Shown: positions 34,261 to 45,810, counted from the first letter of the stretch. The stretch: 64,000 bases of DNA from Heterodera schachtii (GCA_023374025.1 SIJG01000021.1:1695523-1759522); one strand, 5' to 3'. A program made the numbers and translations. Notes: generated from the sequence alone by a model not told the origin.

Positions 34261-37190
34261 AATTTCTAGAATGTTCGAGCATGTATTTAAAGGTTCTGAC
34301 TTCTCTTCTGGTAATTTCATCAATCGATAATTTAGCGTCCTATTTCTGATTTTCCGTTAAAAATTCTGGTATTAATTCTGGTAATTTCTAGCACAGTTCT
34401 GGTATTTTTTCAGGTTAATTTTGCAATAATTCTGATATTTTATTGATTTTTTATAACTTAACTGAAATTATTCTGATTATTTCTGCAAATTCTGGTTTTA
34501 TTCCTGTTCTGATTTGTTATGATGGTAGTTGCACGGCTGCCATTGTTTCTTTTGCTGTCTGTCTCACTCGAAATAAGTACTATTTCGTCATTTCTGGAAT
34601 TGTTTGGTTAATTTCTAGAATGTTCTGGTGTGTTTTCAAACAGTTCTGGTATTTTTTCAGGTTAATTTTGCAATAATCATTTCTGGAATTGTTTGGTTAA
34701 TTTCTAGAATGTTCTAGTGTGTTTTAAAACAGTTCTGGTATTTTTTCAGGTTAATTTTGCAATAATTCTGATATTTTATTGATTTTTTATAACATAACTG
34801 AAATTATTCTGATTATTTCTGCAAATTCTGGTTTTATTCCTGTTCTGATTTGTTATGATGGTAGTTGCACGGCTGCCATTGTTTCTTTTGCTGTCTGTCT
34901 CACTCGAAATAAGTACTATTTCGTCATTTCTGGAATTGTTTGGTTAATTTCTAGAATGTTCTAGTGTGTTTTAAAACAGTTCTGGTATTTTTTCAGGTTA
35001 ATTTTGCAATAATTCTGATATTTTATTGATTTTTTATAACTTAACTGAAATTATTCTGATTATTTCTGCAAATTCTGGTTTTATTCCTGTTCTGATTTGT
35101 TATGATGGTAGTTGCACGGCGGCCATTGTTTCTTTTGCTGTCTGTCTCACTCGAAATAAGTACTATTTCGTCATTTCTGGAATTGTTTGGTTAATTTCTA
35201 GAATGTTCTGGTGTGTTTTCAAACAGTTCTGGTATTTTTTCAGGTTAATTTTGCAATAATTCTGATATTTTATTGATTTTTTATAACTTAACTGAAATTA
35301 TTCTGATTATTTCTGCAAATTCTGGTTTTATTCCTGTTCTGATTTGTTATGATGGTAGTTGCACGGCTGCCATTGTTTCTTTTGCTGTCTGTCTCACTCG
35401 AAATAAGTACTATTTCGTCATTTCTGGAATTGTTTGGTTAATTTGTTAATTTTGCAATAATTCTGATATTTTATTGATTTTTTATAACTTAACTGAAATT
35501 ATTCTGATTATTTCTGCAAATTCTGGTTTTATTCCTGTTCTGATTTGTTATGATGGTAGTTGCACGGCGGCCATTGTTTCTTTTGCTGTCTGTCTCACTC
35601 GAAATAAGTACTATTTCGTCATTTCTGGAATTGTTTGGTTAATTTCTAGAATGTTCTGGTGTGTTTTCAAACAGTTCTGGTATTTTTTCAGGTTAATTTT
35701 GCAATAATTCTGATATTTTATTGATTTTTTATAACATAACTGAAATTATTCTGATTATTTCTGCAAATTCTGGTTTTATTCCTGTTCTGATTTGTTATGA
35801 TGGTAGTTGCACGGCTGCCATTGTTTCTTTTGCTGTCTGTCTCACTCGAAATAAGTACTATTTCGTCATTTCTGGAATTGTTTGGTTAATTTCTAGAATG
35901 TTCTGGTGTGTTTTCAAACAGTTCTGGTATTTTTTCAGGTTAATTTTGCAATAATTCTGATATTTTATTGATTTTTTATAACTTAACTGAAATTATTCTG
36001 ATTATTTCTGCAAATTCTGGTTTTATTCCTGTTCTGATTTGTTATGATGGTAGTTGCACGGCTGCCATTGTTTCTTTTGCTGTCTGTCTCACTCGAAATA
36101 AGTACTATTTCGTCATTTCTGGAATTGTTTGGTTAATTTCTAGAATGTTCTAGTGTGTTTTAAAACAGTTCTGGTATTTTTTCAGGTTAATTTTGCAATA
36201 ATTCTGATATTTTATTGATTTTTTATAACTTAACTGAAATTATTCTGATTATTTCTGCAAATTCTGGTTTTATTCCTGTTCTGATTTGTTATGATGGTAG
36301 TTGCACGGCTGCCATTGTTTCTTTTGCTGTCTGTCTCACTCGAAATAAGTACTATTTCGTCATTTCTGGAATTGTTTGGTTAATTTCTAGAATGTTCTGG
36401 TGTGTTTTCAAACAGTTCTGGTATTTTTTCAGGTTAATTTTGCAATAATTCTGATATTTTATTGATTTTTTATAACTTAACTGAAATTATTCTGATTATT
36501 TCTGCAAATTCTGGTTTTATTCCTGTTCTGATTTGTTATGATGGTAGTTGCACGGCGGCCATTGTTTCTTTTGCTGTCTGTCTCACTCGAAATAAGTACT
36601 ATTTCGTCATTTCTGGAATTGTTTGGTTAATTTCTAGAATGTTCTGGTGTGTTTTCAAACAGTTCTGGTATTTTTTCAGGTTAATTTTGCAATAATTCTG
36701 ATATTTTATTGATTTTTTATAACTTAACTGAAATTATTCTGATTATTTCTGCAAATTCTGGTTTTATTCCTGTTCTGATTTGTTATGATGGTAGTTGCAC
36801 GGCTGCCATTGTTTCTTTTGCTGTCTGTCTCACTCGAAATAAGTACTATTTCGTCATTTCTGGAATTGTTTGGTTAATTTCTAGAATGTTCTGGTGTGTT
36901 TTCAAACAGTTCTGGTATTTTTTCAGGTTAATTTTGCAATAATTCTGATATTTTATTGATTTTTTATAACTTAACTGAAATTATTCTGATTATTTCTGCA
37001 AATTCTGGTTTTATTCCTGTTGATTTGTTATGATGGTAGTTGCACGGCGGCCATTGTTTCTTTTGCTGTCTGTCTCACTCGAAATAAGTACTATTTCTTC
37101 AGTTCTGGAATTTATTCGGTTAATTTCTAGAATGTTCTGGTGTGTTTTCAAACAGTTCTGGTACTTTTTCTGGTAATTTCTGCAATCAAT
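34261..37190 (+). repeat. Tandem satellite array, 247-bp unit
   Basis: About eleven units; homologous points fall at 34779, 35026, 35474, 35721, 35968, 36215, 36462 and 36709, that is, steps of 247 bp (one step of 448 = 247 + 201 marks a unit with a 46-bp deletion). Units are nearly identical inside the array and diverge at the two edges (34261-34440 and 37020-37190). Each unit has CTGTCTGTCTCACTCGAAA, GTTATGATGGTAGTTGCACG and TTCTAGAATGTTC. The 61-77-codon open frames in each unit are a by-product of repetition. The array is inverted relative to 28130-28935, and the caspase gene lies between them. Confidence 0.95.
34264..34276. promoter_or_regulatory. Heat-shock-element motif upstream of the caspase start
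   Basis: TTCTAGAATGTTC fits nTTCnnGAAnnTTCn exactly, the trimeric binding site of heat-shock factor HSF1. It lies 122-134 bp upstream of the caspase ATG at 34142. The same motif recurs in the satellite units that follow (for example 34613-34625). Binding is inferred, not shown. Confidence 0.5.
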
Positions 37191-37614
37191 AATTTATTAT
37201 TTTATTCATGCGTTTTTTCATGTTTTCAAAGTTATTTTATTAGTGGTGCGAGAGATCGGCGAGAGAGTGTGGGAACAGAGAGAACAGATGACGAGAGCGA
37301 TGAGGCATTTTAGGCTTGTTTAAGTTTTCGAGTTCCGCGGTAACGAACAAATTTTTTTTAGTTTTCTAAACTAATTTTTTCTTTGGTAATTATTTTAATT
37401 TTAATTTAAAATTAAAATTTTTTTTATATTTTGTTAAAAATTTATTTTAAAAAAACGAATCTATATCGTTTCAAAATGAATGCAATTTTCGCAATTTTTT
37501 ATATTTTTGAGCATTATGTCAATTTGAAATTCCTGAAATTTTGAATAAAAAAAACTGACGATTTTCCAACCTTTCTTTGTACAATGCATTTACAGCAGTT
37601 ACAACGGTTTTATT
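37191..37614. other. AT-rich spacer
   Basis: Begins with a purine-rich piece (GAGAGATCGGCGAGAGAGTG) at 37248. No gene. Confidence 0.4.
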
Positions 37615-38155
37615 CAGGGTAGCCAGATCTGAGGCTTTAGCCTCATTTTGTGGTTTTTTGATAGGTCAATGAGGCTAAATTTTCAAAATTAGGCTTTGAG
37701 GCTTTTTGTGGTTTTTTGAGAAATTTTGAGGCTTTTTGTGGTTTTTGGAGAAAAACCACAAAATAAAGAATTTTTTAATGAAAATATGCTAAAAATATTG
37801 TCAAAATTCATAATTTTTCCCCCGGCGGCGCCTATCGGCACCGCCGGACCGTAAAAATCCTTAATTTACAAACAAAATTTGCTCAAAATCGCAAAATTTG
37901 GTCATTTTTCGGACAAAAAAGTTTTATGGAAAAAGCGCCGCAAAAAAATCAACTTCGTTTTTAATGTTCAGAATTCCAAAAAATGCTTATTTTTAACAAA
38001 AAAATGCTCACATTAATCATGGACAAAAAATATAACATTTCAACATTTTAAACATGTTTAGAATAAATTTTGTAAAAATGCGGCTTTTTGACCCAAAATG
38101 AGGTTTTTTTTGCATGCCAAATGAGGCTTTTGAAAATTTTAATCTGGCTACCCTG
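37615..38155. mobile_element. 541-bp non-autonomous hAT-like element
   Basis: Perfect 14-bp inverted ends CAGGGTAGCCAGAT / ATCTGGCTACCCTG; target duplication GTTTTATT at 37607-37614 and 38156-38163. Sub-terminal array of GAGGCTTTTTGTGGTTTTTG. The shared hairpin is at 37822-37847 (CCGGCGGCGCCTATCGGCAC...). Confidence 0.92.
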
Positions 38156-38163
38156 GTTTTATT

Positions 38164-38765
38164 ATTGAAAATAATATTTTTTTTCAAAAAAGTGTCATTC
38201 AAAGTATTTTTCCCATCCACCGATCTGATCCAACAGTTGGTGATTGGAAATGAGTTTATTTTCCTTTCTTTCTCTTTTGCTCAAAACTTTTTTAATTTCT
38301 TCTTTTTGTATATGTTGGGGATTCGAAATGGATAATGTTTTTATAATTACATTTTTTGATTTAGACAAAACTTGCATTGGTTTTACTTTTGGCTGTATTA
38401 AGTCATAATTTATATAAATGCATTTTATATTTTTATTTTAAATTAAATTGTTGGTATATTGGTTTTAAGTGAATTTCGACAAATAATTGCATTGGTTTTT
38501 ACTATTGGGAGGAATTAAGTCATGATTTTTTATTATTTATGAATAAATAAGAAAACGGACCTATGTCAAATAGCTCCGTTTTTAAAGGCGAGCTGAAATT
38601 GTAAATTTTTCATTTTTTAAAATTATAAAAAACAATAAAACAATGTTTTATTCTTTCTCTTTAATTTTTTTTTTAATTATTTCACATCATTTTTAGTTCT
38701 AATTTCAAATGCAAATCCACCGGTAATTTAAATAATATGGGTAATAATTTTACTAATCAATTTTT
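38164..38765. other. AT-rich non-coding stretch
   Basis: No supported gene; repeats of TTGCATTGGTTTTACTNTTGG at 38372 and 38487 form a short direct duplication. Confidence 0.4.
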
Positions 38766-38774
38766 ATTAATTAG

Positions 38775-39609
38775 ATCGACGATAAAAATTTGCATTTAAA
38801 CTTGAAACTGAAATTGAAGGACCACTAATTTATGCGGTGAATTGTCTCGTCAAAATTTCGCAATTTTATTTTCACAACGGATACGGTTATGATTATAACT
38901 TAAACAAAATGTTCAATTATTATTTTGAACTAAAATTGTTGAATGAGCAGAGATTGAATTATGAAATAAAACTTGAAAATGAACAACGATTGCCAATTAA
39001 TGAAATGATTTTGCAATTAGCAATTGACTCAGCAAATGGATGGCAAACAAATGAAAATTTAGAAGGAATTATTCGGCAAAAATTTGATAAAAATTTGGAG
39101 GAAATGCTTAAAAAAGCGGAAGAGAGGACAAATACATATGAAGTTATTTTGGAAGAGAATTACGAACATGAAATAATTGCGGATTCTAAATTCGATAATA
39201 AATGGACATGGGTGAGACTTAAAATTAATGAAACTTAAATAATTCCAAAATTTAGATTGATGATGCTTTATTTTCTGAATTTGTCAAAGGATTAGAAACA
39301 AATTCAGAGAAATTTTTTAAAATGGCTAAAATATTTTGAAATTATTTATGTCAAGTGAAAGAGGAAGGAAAAAATATTTATGAAGATTTTAGATTCATGA
39401 TCTCTTCTGGATTAGACGAAATTGAGAAAATGAAAGAAAATTTGACAAAAAAATATAAAGCACATATTGGCACTGTTTATTTGATGATAGAGAATTGGCA
39501 TTGTGAAAAAATTGGGAAGGGATTTGAAGAAGAATGCCAAAAATATCGCACATATTTGGATATTTTATATGAATATTTCTTTCGACTTTATGTTCAAGGT
39601 TTGGTTTGA
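38775..39609 (+). pseudogene. Helical charged protein with an internal TGA, unrecognised
   Basis: Exon 1 reads from about 38790 (KLETEIEGPLIYAVNCL) to a donor at 39212 (KWTW|GTGAGA). The next exon, from 39256 (IDDALFSEFVKGLETNSEKF), continues in one frame through a TGA at 39338-39340 (MAKIF, stop, NYLCQVKEEGKNIYEDF) to a TGA at 39607-39609. Sequence is rich in E, K and N, with helical stretches (EEMLKKAEERTNTYEVILEE). There is no convincing start codon. The frame on both sides of the TGA is long and continuous, so this is either a recently disabled gene or an unusual readthrough. Family unknown. Confidence 0.5.
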
Positions 39610-39817
39610 GAATCATCTCATTTTGAATTATTTATTTATTAAATAATAATATAATAATTTATTAAGCTAAAAATACGAAGTTGTCGAAACAATTGCCACC
39701 ATTGGTTAAGCAGATATTGCTTGAAAGAGGCCAATATTCTCGCGTTTAATTCAATTGTTGAAAAACTGAATGAAATTTCGAAATAAGAGAAAATGAATTG
39801 AGGAATGATTATAATAT

Positions 39818-40174
39818 TTGGGAGATGATTTGGTAAATGATGTTGAATTGAATTACGATGTTAAAAAGGAGAAATGTGGAAAAAATGCGTCAAAAAATGA
39901 AACCGAAATACATATTGCAAAACTTCGCAATGAATTTGATCAAAAAATGAAAATTTTATCCGAAAAAGCCAAGGAAAATGCCAAAGAAGCAAAAGGGAAA
40001 TTAGACAACGCAAAATCAGAAGCAACCGATGATAACAAAAAAGCAGATCTGGATGATGAATATGTGGCACTTTCGTTTCGTCACCATTTTCATAATTTTT
40101 GGTATTGTCAACTAAAATCGGACTCTTCTGCTGATTATTGCATCTTATTCATTTTTCATTTAAAATTGTTTTGA
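39818..40174 (+). CDS. Lysine-rich coiled-coil fragment
   Basis: Open frame with a heptad-like, charged segment (AKLRNEFDQKMKILSEKAKE, NAKEAKGKLDNAKSEATDDN) followed by an unrelated hydrophobic tail after DLDDEYVAL. The coiled coil probably ends at a splice donor near 40065. It may be a further exon of the gene at 38775-39609, which has similar composition. No start codon was identified (the frame opens with TTG). Confidence 0.4.
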   Translation: MGDDLVNDVELNYDVKKEKCGKNASKNETEIHIAKLRNEFDQKMKILSEKAKENAKEAKGKLDNAKSEATDDNKKADLDDEYVALSFRHHFHNFWYCQLKSDSSADYCILFIFHLKLF

Positions 40175-40607
40175 GTCTTTTTTACCCATTTTTAATTATT
40201 ATTATTATTCTTTAAAAATTCTTTTCATTTTTTGAAATAGTGGAAATTTTTTCATGGAAATGATGACAAATCGTGGTCAAAATTGTCATTATGAAATTTT
40301 AAGAAAAATATAATTTTATTCTGAAAATCCCTCCAAAAATAAATAAAATTGACATGTAAAAATAAAAATTAGAAAACAGTAAAAATTGGAAAATTAACAG
40401 AATAGATAAAAAAGAAAGTCAAAGAAATTAGTAAAAAAGAATACATTTTTTTATGAAATACGGACGTGAAAATGCCAAATTAGAATTCAAAAAATAAAGA
40501 ATGAGTATAAAAAAAGTGAAAAACAGAAGCATTCCGAAAGAATAAAGGAAAAGTACAAAAAAATCAGAAAAGGCCAACCATTTTGTAGAAAGAAGGATCA
40601 TTATGAA
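40175..40607. other. AT-rich stretch
   Basis: No gene; A-rich sequence with many short AAAA runs. Confidence 0.4.
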
Positions 40608-41428
40608 TAGGGTTGTAAATTATATGGATTAACATATTTTTTCTGCGCATATGCTATGAAGAAATTGGCTCAAAAATAGCATTTCTGCGTTAAAATCTTT
40701 TGGTTTGGTGAAAGTTTTTAGTCCATATAAAAGCATATTTTGGGGATTTTCAAGAATAAATGCATATTTCGCCATTTTTGTGTTTTTAGTCCATATTTTG
40801 GCTATTTTTGGCAAATTTTCACAAGAAAAATAGTAAAAAAGCGAAAAACACACCCCTAAAGATAGAGTTTTTGGAAATTTTTAAAAATTACACCCCCAAA
40901 AATACGAAATTTTGAGTTTTCATCGGTCATTTTGGCATTTTTAATAAAATATTTTCGCAATTTTTTTCGAACTTTTCTTTTTTTAAATGAGAATTCTTTT
41001 CAAAATTATGGCAAACTTGGAAGTATTTTTTATACAATGGACGATGATAAAAATTTGCATTTTTAATTTTTTAAATCCATTTTTTTTGGTTGTATATATA
41101 CTTTTTCAGTTTATTTAAGCAAACACTGAATATATAATCCTTTTTAGGAATTTTTGAAGGTTTAAAATATATTTTTTGGCAGTTTTTAGTCCATATTTTG
41201 GTCCATATTTGGCCATTTTTGAGCTTTTTAGTCCATATTTCGGGCATTTTTAGTCCATATTTTAAGTCCATATTTGACGTTTTTTAGTCCATATTTCGGG
41301 CATTTTTAGTCCATATTTTGGTCCATATTTGGCCATTTTTGAGCTTTTTAGTCCATATTTCGGGCATTTTTAGTCCATATTTTAAGTCCATATTTGACGT
41401 TTTTTAGTCCATATAATTTCGAGCCCTA
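40608..41428. mobile_element. hAT-like element of the TAGGGCTCGAAATTATATGG family
   Basis: Left end TAGGGTTGTAAATTATATGG, right end CCATATAATTTCGAGCCCTA, so the ends are inverted with a few changes on the left. Interior arrays of TTTTAGTCCATATTT. It is a second copy of the nested element at 54907-55576. Flanks ATTATGAA and ATAATAAG are not a clean duplication, so insertion is older. Confidence 0.75.
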
Positions 41429-41434
41429 ATAATA

Positions 41435-42040
41435 AGTCATAATTTAGCTTGAACTTATTTAAATTTATCCATCTTGGTATTAGAAAGTAGCTCTACTTAT
41501 TCTCTATCTTATATTATTTAAAAAAATTAGTAATAATTTACAAAAAGCTGTAATCAAAAAAGCTCGAAAAATTTAGACTCAACAATTTTGACCCAACTTT
41601 TTGAAAGTTAATAAAATTTTTCGAAATTTAACTGTATAATAGAGAACTCTTTGAGCTATCTTTTCATGTCAAATGTCGTGTCATGATTAATTGAATGTTT
41701 GAGCAATTTTCATGCATTTAAACTACCTTACATTTTTTGGATGACCATAAAAATACAACCCTATTAATTCCTTCATAACTTTTTTCAGAAACAATCAATT
41801 TTAATTTTATTTGTGTAATTTGCTAGCTCAAAGACTTTTCTATTATTCAGCTAAATTCGAAAAATTTTATTTAATTTCAAAAAAGTTAGGTCAAAATTGT
41901 TGAGTCTTAATTTTTCGAACTTTTTGATTACAGCTTTATGTAAATTATTACTAATAAAGTAGTAGAGAATATGTAGAGCTACATTCTAATACCAAGATGG
42001 ATAAATTGAATTAAGTTTAAGCTTAATTATGATTTATCAT
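41435..42040. repeat. Large fold-back repeat
   Basis: Left arm (about 41437-41640: AAGTCATAATTTAGCTTGAA, ATCCATCTTGGTATTAGAA, CTCAACAATTTTGACC) is the inverse of the right arm (about 41855-42035: GGTCAAAATTGTTGAGTCTT, TTCTAATACCAAGATGGAT, AAGCTTAATTATGA). Arms are around 180-200 bp, the spacer about 210 bp. A diverged copy lies at 32590-33060. Confidence 0.8.
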
Positions 42041-43130
42041 TGACCAAATAAAATAAAAAATAATAATTAAATTTAATTAATACGAACATTGATACTTTTG
42101 TCACTTCGGCCTAGCACCATGCAAAATGAATAAAATAAAACATTACTGAAAAGAAAGCAGTTAGACACAGACTCAGAGTAAAATTAAAGCTCAAGAAATA
42201 TTTTAAATTCGATAATATAGTTCATATAGTCAAGAGCCAAAACTGGATGAAATATTTACCAATCATTGTGCTTTCTGTCTGTAATGTAAGAATCCGAAAG
42301 AATTTTCTTGCGTAAAATCTCTAAAGAGAGAGAGTTACAGACCCGGGGCTGACAAAGCATGAATGGTCAGCAAAATATATATTTAATGATTACTTGCTGC
42401 ATGTAAACTAATAATCCGAAAGAATTTTGGACAAAAAAAAAATTGACATAGTATTTAGCCATTTCAGTCCCGGTTTGCAAATTTTAAAGGATCGGAAATC
42501 CATCAAATTTTCATTTTTTTGGTTCAAACTTTGTTTAAATACATGAAAACAAAGTGAAAGTCATTAGTGCTTCAATAAAGGGTCATTTAAACCATTTTTA
42601 GACTAAAAATGGAAAACCGAAATTTGAAAATTTTCAACTTTTTGTTCGAATTCAGGTCTGAATTTGGAATTGGTAGAAATGGATGCCGGATTCGTGATCA
42701 GCGACCTTGAAAACCCTTGGAAATATGTTTCCATAACTTTTGAAAACATAAAAAAAAATTTTCGAAAAAGTGGGGACCAGCCTTACTATTACCGAAAATG
42801 GGACCTTAACAATTCGCAGACTATTATAGAACTAATTGTCTTATTTGTAGGGCGGGGAAATTATATGGATATAAAATCGCAAAATATGGCCATAAAATAT
42901 GGACCAAAAATCGCGAAATATGGACATAAAATGTGCTGGGGGCCGTTCTAATAGAGGTTTTTTGAAAAAATGCCAAAATATGGACAAAAATATGGATAAA
43001 AATGACAAAATATGGACAAATATAGAATATGGACATAAATCGCGAAATGTGGAAAAAATATGGAAAATATGGATATAGAAATCCATCCTAGAATTTTTGC
43101 CCATTCCTTCCTGTTACCACCTTCAATTGC
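42041..43130. repeat. Repeat-derived region
   Basis: Includes a dispersed segment at about 42655-42800 (GGATTCGTGATCAGCGACC...AACCC, similar to 60655-60800) and, at 42855-43080, many copies of AAAATATGGACATAAAAT resembling the interior of the 40608-41428 element. Open frames here are by-products. No gene. Confidence 0.5.
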
Positions 43131-43133
43131 TGA

Positions 43134-43405
43134 CTAAATTATCTTTAAAATTTCATATTCCTTCTTATTTGGCGCTTCGTCAGCATAAATTATTTTCAAA
43201 TCATTTATTGCCTTTTCACATTTTTCGATTTCTTTCCATTTTATTTGCCCCATTAGTTTGGCCAAGTTTTTAAACAAACTTACACTATTTTCGGCCAAAG
43301 GCATAATTTGGCCAAACGAAATTCCCATGCGATTGGCCATTAAAAATGCAGCTTCTTTCGTTTGTTTTTGCAATTTTTCACCAATTTGAAAACCGATACA
43401 ACCTA
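43134..43405 (-). CDS. Exon of an unrecognised helical protein
   Basis: Minus-strand exon from an acceptor near 43402 (AG|GTTGTATCGG): GCIGFQIGEKLQKQTKEAAF, LMANRMGISFGQIMPLAENS, then LFKNLAKLMGQIKWKEIEKC, ending at a TAG. It looks like a real terminal exon with helical, moderately conserved sequence; no upstream exon with a start was identified. It may belong with the similar K/E-rich sequences at 38775-40065 but no motif links them. Confidence 0.4.
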
Positions 43406-43872
43406 AATTAGCAAATTTTCATCTAAATTAAGAATAATTTGTAACAGTGAAAGATTAAAACAATTTTTAAAATTTTAAAACCTTTTGGAATAAATAACTT
43501 ACGCTGTCATTTAATCTTTAAATTATCAAAGCTGCGCTTAAAAATTATCACTTTTAAATGGAAATTAAATATTTTTTAAATAAATGCGCACCTGCCAATC
43601 TTATTATATATTTAATCAATTCTAGGCAATTAGCGGTAGGGCTAAACGTGTATTAATTTTCGCCTGGGTTTAGAAACCCAGCTTCTAAAGAAAAGAGTCC
43701 GAATATTCTATCTAAAGGTATATATAAACTTTGAGTTTTCAACATACTGAATTTTCAAATGATACAAGGATTATGTTATACATGTAATTGAATGGATAAT
43801 TCATAAATATTTTAGATTTGAAATCGATTAAAAATTTAATATTACGTTATACATTAAGCATTAAGGATTTTA

Positions 43873-43947
43873 TGGGCCTTGGATGAGAATCGAACCCAAC
43901 GACTCCACCAAATCCATGGACAGCGCTACCACTGAACTACCGTAGCG
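43873..43947 (-). tRNA. tRNA-like sequence, probably a pseudogene or SINE head
   Basis: On the minus strand: A box TAGTTCAGTGG, B box GGTTCGATTCT, and an anticodon arm TCCAT-GGATTTG-GTGGA with anticodon ATT in the usual place. The acceptor stem pairs at only five of seven positions and position 33 is G instead of U, so a functional tRNA-Asn is unlikely. Confidence 0.45.
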
Positions 43948-44505
43948 CACACGCGGGCTACCCGACATTTGAGGATTTGACACTTGAGGACCCAATTTTT
44001 GAGGACCCGACTTTTGAGGACATACACATTAACCGCCCAGTAATTTTGTTTGCCGAATAAAAGACGAAAAAAAAATTTTAGCGTGAGGAAAATAAATAAA
44101 TAAAATTAGTCCTAAGCGTCAATTCTCGAAAATTTTTAAAAAGTTAATTTTTCGCTTAAAATTCTTAAATATATCTGTTAAAAAGAATGTATAAAATAAG
44201 AAAAAAATTTAACAAATTTTTGCAATACATTCCCCCATGATATAATAATGACAGCGTTATAATTTTATTAGAAATAACCACCGGTGATATTGATTTCTAT
44301 TTTAGTTATAGATTTTTTTTGTATATACAATTTTATAGAAATAATTTAAAAATATATACTTATAATTTTATAGAATTCCATAATATTATGAATTCTTATA
44401 TATAAATGACAAACATGGACCTCACAAAGGTTTTATTTAAATTTTAAATGACAAACAAAAAAGAAAATTGTGAAAAAATTCAATAAAATGAAAGAGCAAA
44501 AAAAA
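43948..44505. other. Non-coding stretch with short repeats
   Basis: At 43965-44025 a short array based on TTTGAGGACCCGAC(A/T). The rest is AT-rich. Confidence 0.4.
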
Positions 44506-44507
44506 AA

Positions 44508-44585
44508 ATGAAATTAAAAGAAATTGCACAAAAGTTGGGTGCAAATCGAAACAAAATTTACAAATGGAAGGAGAATTTGGACTTA
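44508..44585 (+). pseudogene. Helix-turn-helix fragment related to the 47-kb gene
   Basis: Reads MKLKEIAQKLGANRNKIYKW followed by KENLD, matching EIAKTLGINRKKIYKWKREL of the 47024-47563 protein. The frame then runs into the repeat at 44596. No upstream coding sequence of the family was seen. Confidence 0.6.
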
Positions 44586-44595
44586 CTTATAAGTA

Positions 44596-45080
44596 GGGTG
44601 CGGATTTTTAGGGGCGAAAAAGTCCAAAATAGGGACCTAAATAGGGGCAAAAAATTCGTGAAATAGGGGCGAAATAATTTATTAAATTGCTGTTTTTTTC
44701 TATGTAAATAAGTTAAAATTAAGGCAAACAATTTTATTCACTGATTGCAGTTAGAAATGAAGTAAATTTGGAATTTTCAGGATTTAAGGTTCGATTCTTA
44801 GGGGTGTTTTTTTCCGAAATTTTTTGGGTCGATTCTTAGGGGTCTATTTTTTTGAAAATTTTTCGGTAGATTCTTAGGGGTGTATTTTTTTGAAAATTTT
44901 TTGGGTCGATTCTTAGGGGGTCTATTTTTCGTTTTTATTGCGTTTTTGTTAATAAATCCCAAAAATCGCGAAATAAGGGCGAAAATAGGGGCGAAACGCC
45001 AAAATAGGGATAAAAACTTATTTTAGAGGCGAACACTCAAAATAGGGATTTTTAGAAGCGAACATCCAAAATTAAACTAA
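44596..45080. repeat. Repeat-derived sequence with AGGGGCGAAA and TCTTAGGGG units
   Basis: Multiple copies of AAAATAGGG(A/G)(C/A), AGGGGCGAAA and GATTCTTAGGGGTGTATTTTT. It begins TAGGGTGCGGATTTTTAGG, hAT-like, but a matching inverted right end was not found. Confidence 0.5.
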
Positions 45081-45800
45081 ATGTTGACAAACATAAAATA
45101 AATATGGACTCAAAATTCTTTTTATTTATTTTTATTAATTTTTTAATTTTTATTTGAACAAACCGCAAGACAACATATTATTAAAGGATATTTCCCGAAA
45201 AGTTTAATTGAAGTTTTTGAAAGCTGAATAACTGTTCTTAGTTGTTATGGAAAAAAAATATGAAAATCCCAGTAAAGTGGGGAAACTCACCAAGACAAAT
45301 TAACATTGATAACCATCGAAAGGAATTCTAAGGACTATTTTAAATATATGAGAAAATGCCATAGAAGGCTTTATAAAATTGACTTAAACAGAAAATTTGG
45401 TCTTTTTGTACACAAAAAATAATGTGAAAAGTAAAAAAGGCCTCCGAAGTCAATGGACTGAAGGTGCTAGGTCGAACTGCAAAAAGTACCAGTGTCAATA
45501 AAATATTAAATTTAATTATACGAGTCAATGATTTTAGATAACAATTTTAAACGAAGAAATGCTATTTGTGAGCCCCTTTCTTCACAGCATATGCGCAAAA
45601 AAATGACTTGGACTGAAGGTTCAACACTCTCTCATTTTTGTGTTATCTCTCTCCCAAATTTTACTTCCGGCCAAAAGTAATTTTTAAAATTTCCCAAAAT
45701 TTTAAAATCAGCTTTGTTGGCAAAATGCACATTATTAATAATTAAATAACAACTAAAGGTTTATCTCCGATGAACAATTTTGTTTTGCCTTTTTCTACTC
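45081..45800. other. AT-rich stretch, no gene seen
   Basis: Only short low-complexity open frames are present. Confidence 0.4.
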
Positions 45801-45810
45801 CCTCCCACGC

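Noticed and set aside
34443..36942. Ten 61-77-codon open frames with identical hydrophobic products
   Set aside because: They are copies of one frame in the 247-bp satellite. No start context, no splice structure, and the frame is lost in edge units.
34261..37190. CRISPR-like array
   Set aside because: Whole units repeat, without unique spacers between short repeats; the organism is eukaryotic.
28130..37190. A complete Helitron carrying the heat-shock motifs
   Set aside because: No Rep/helicase sequence and no clear 5' TC or 3' hairpin-CTRR end were seen; the link to Helitrons is only by analogy.
43873..43947. Functional tRNA-Asn
   Set aside because: Acceptor stem mismatches and G at position 33 argue against function, so it is listed only as tRNA-like.
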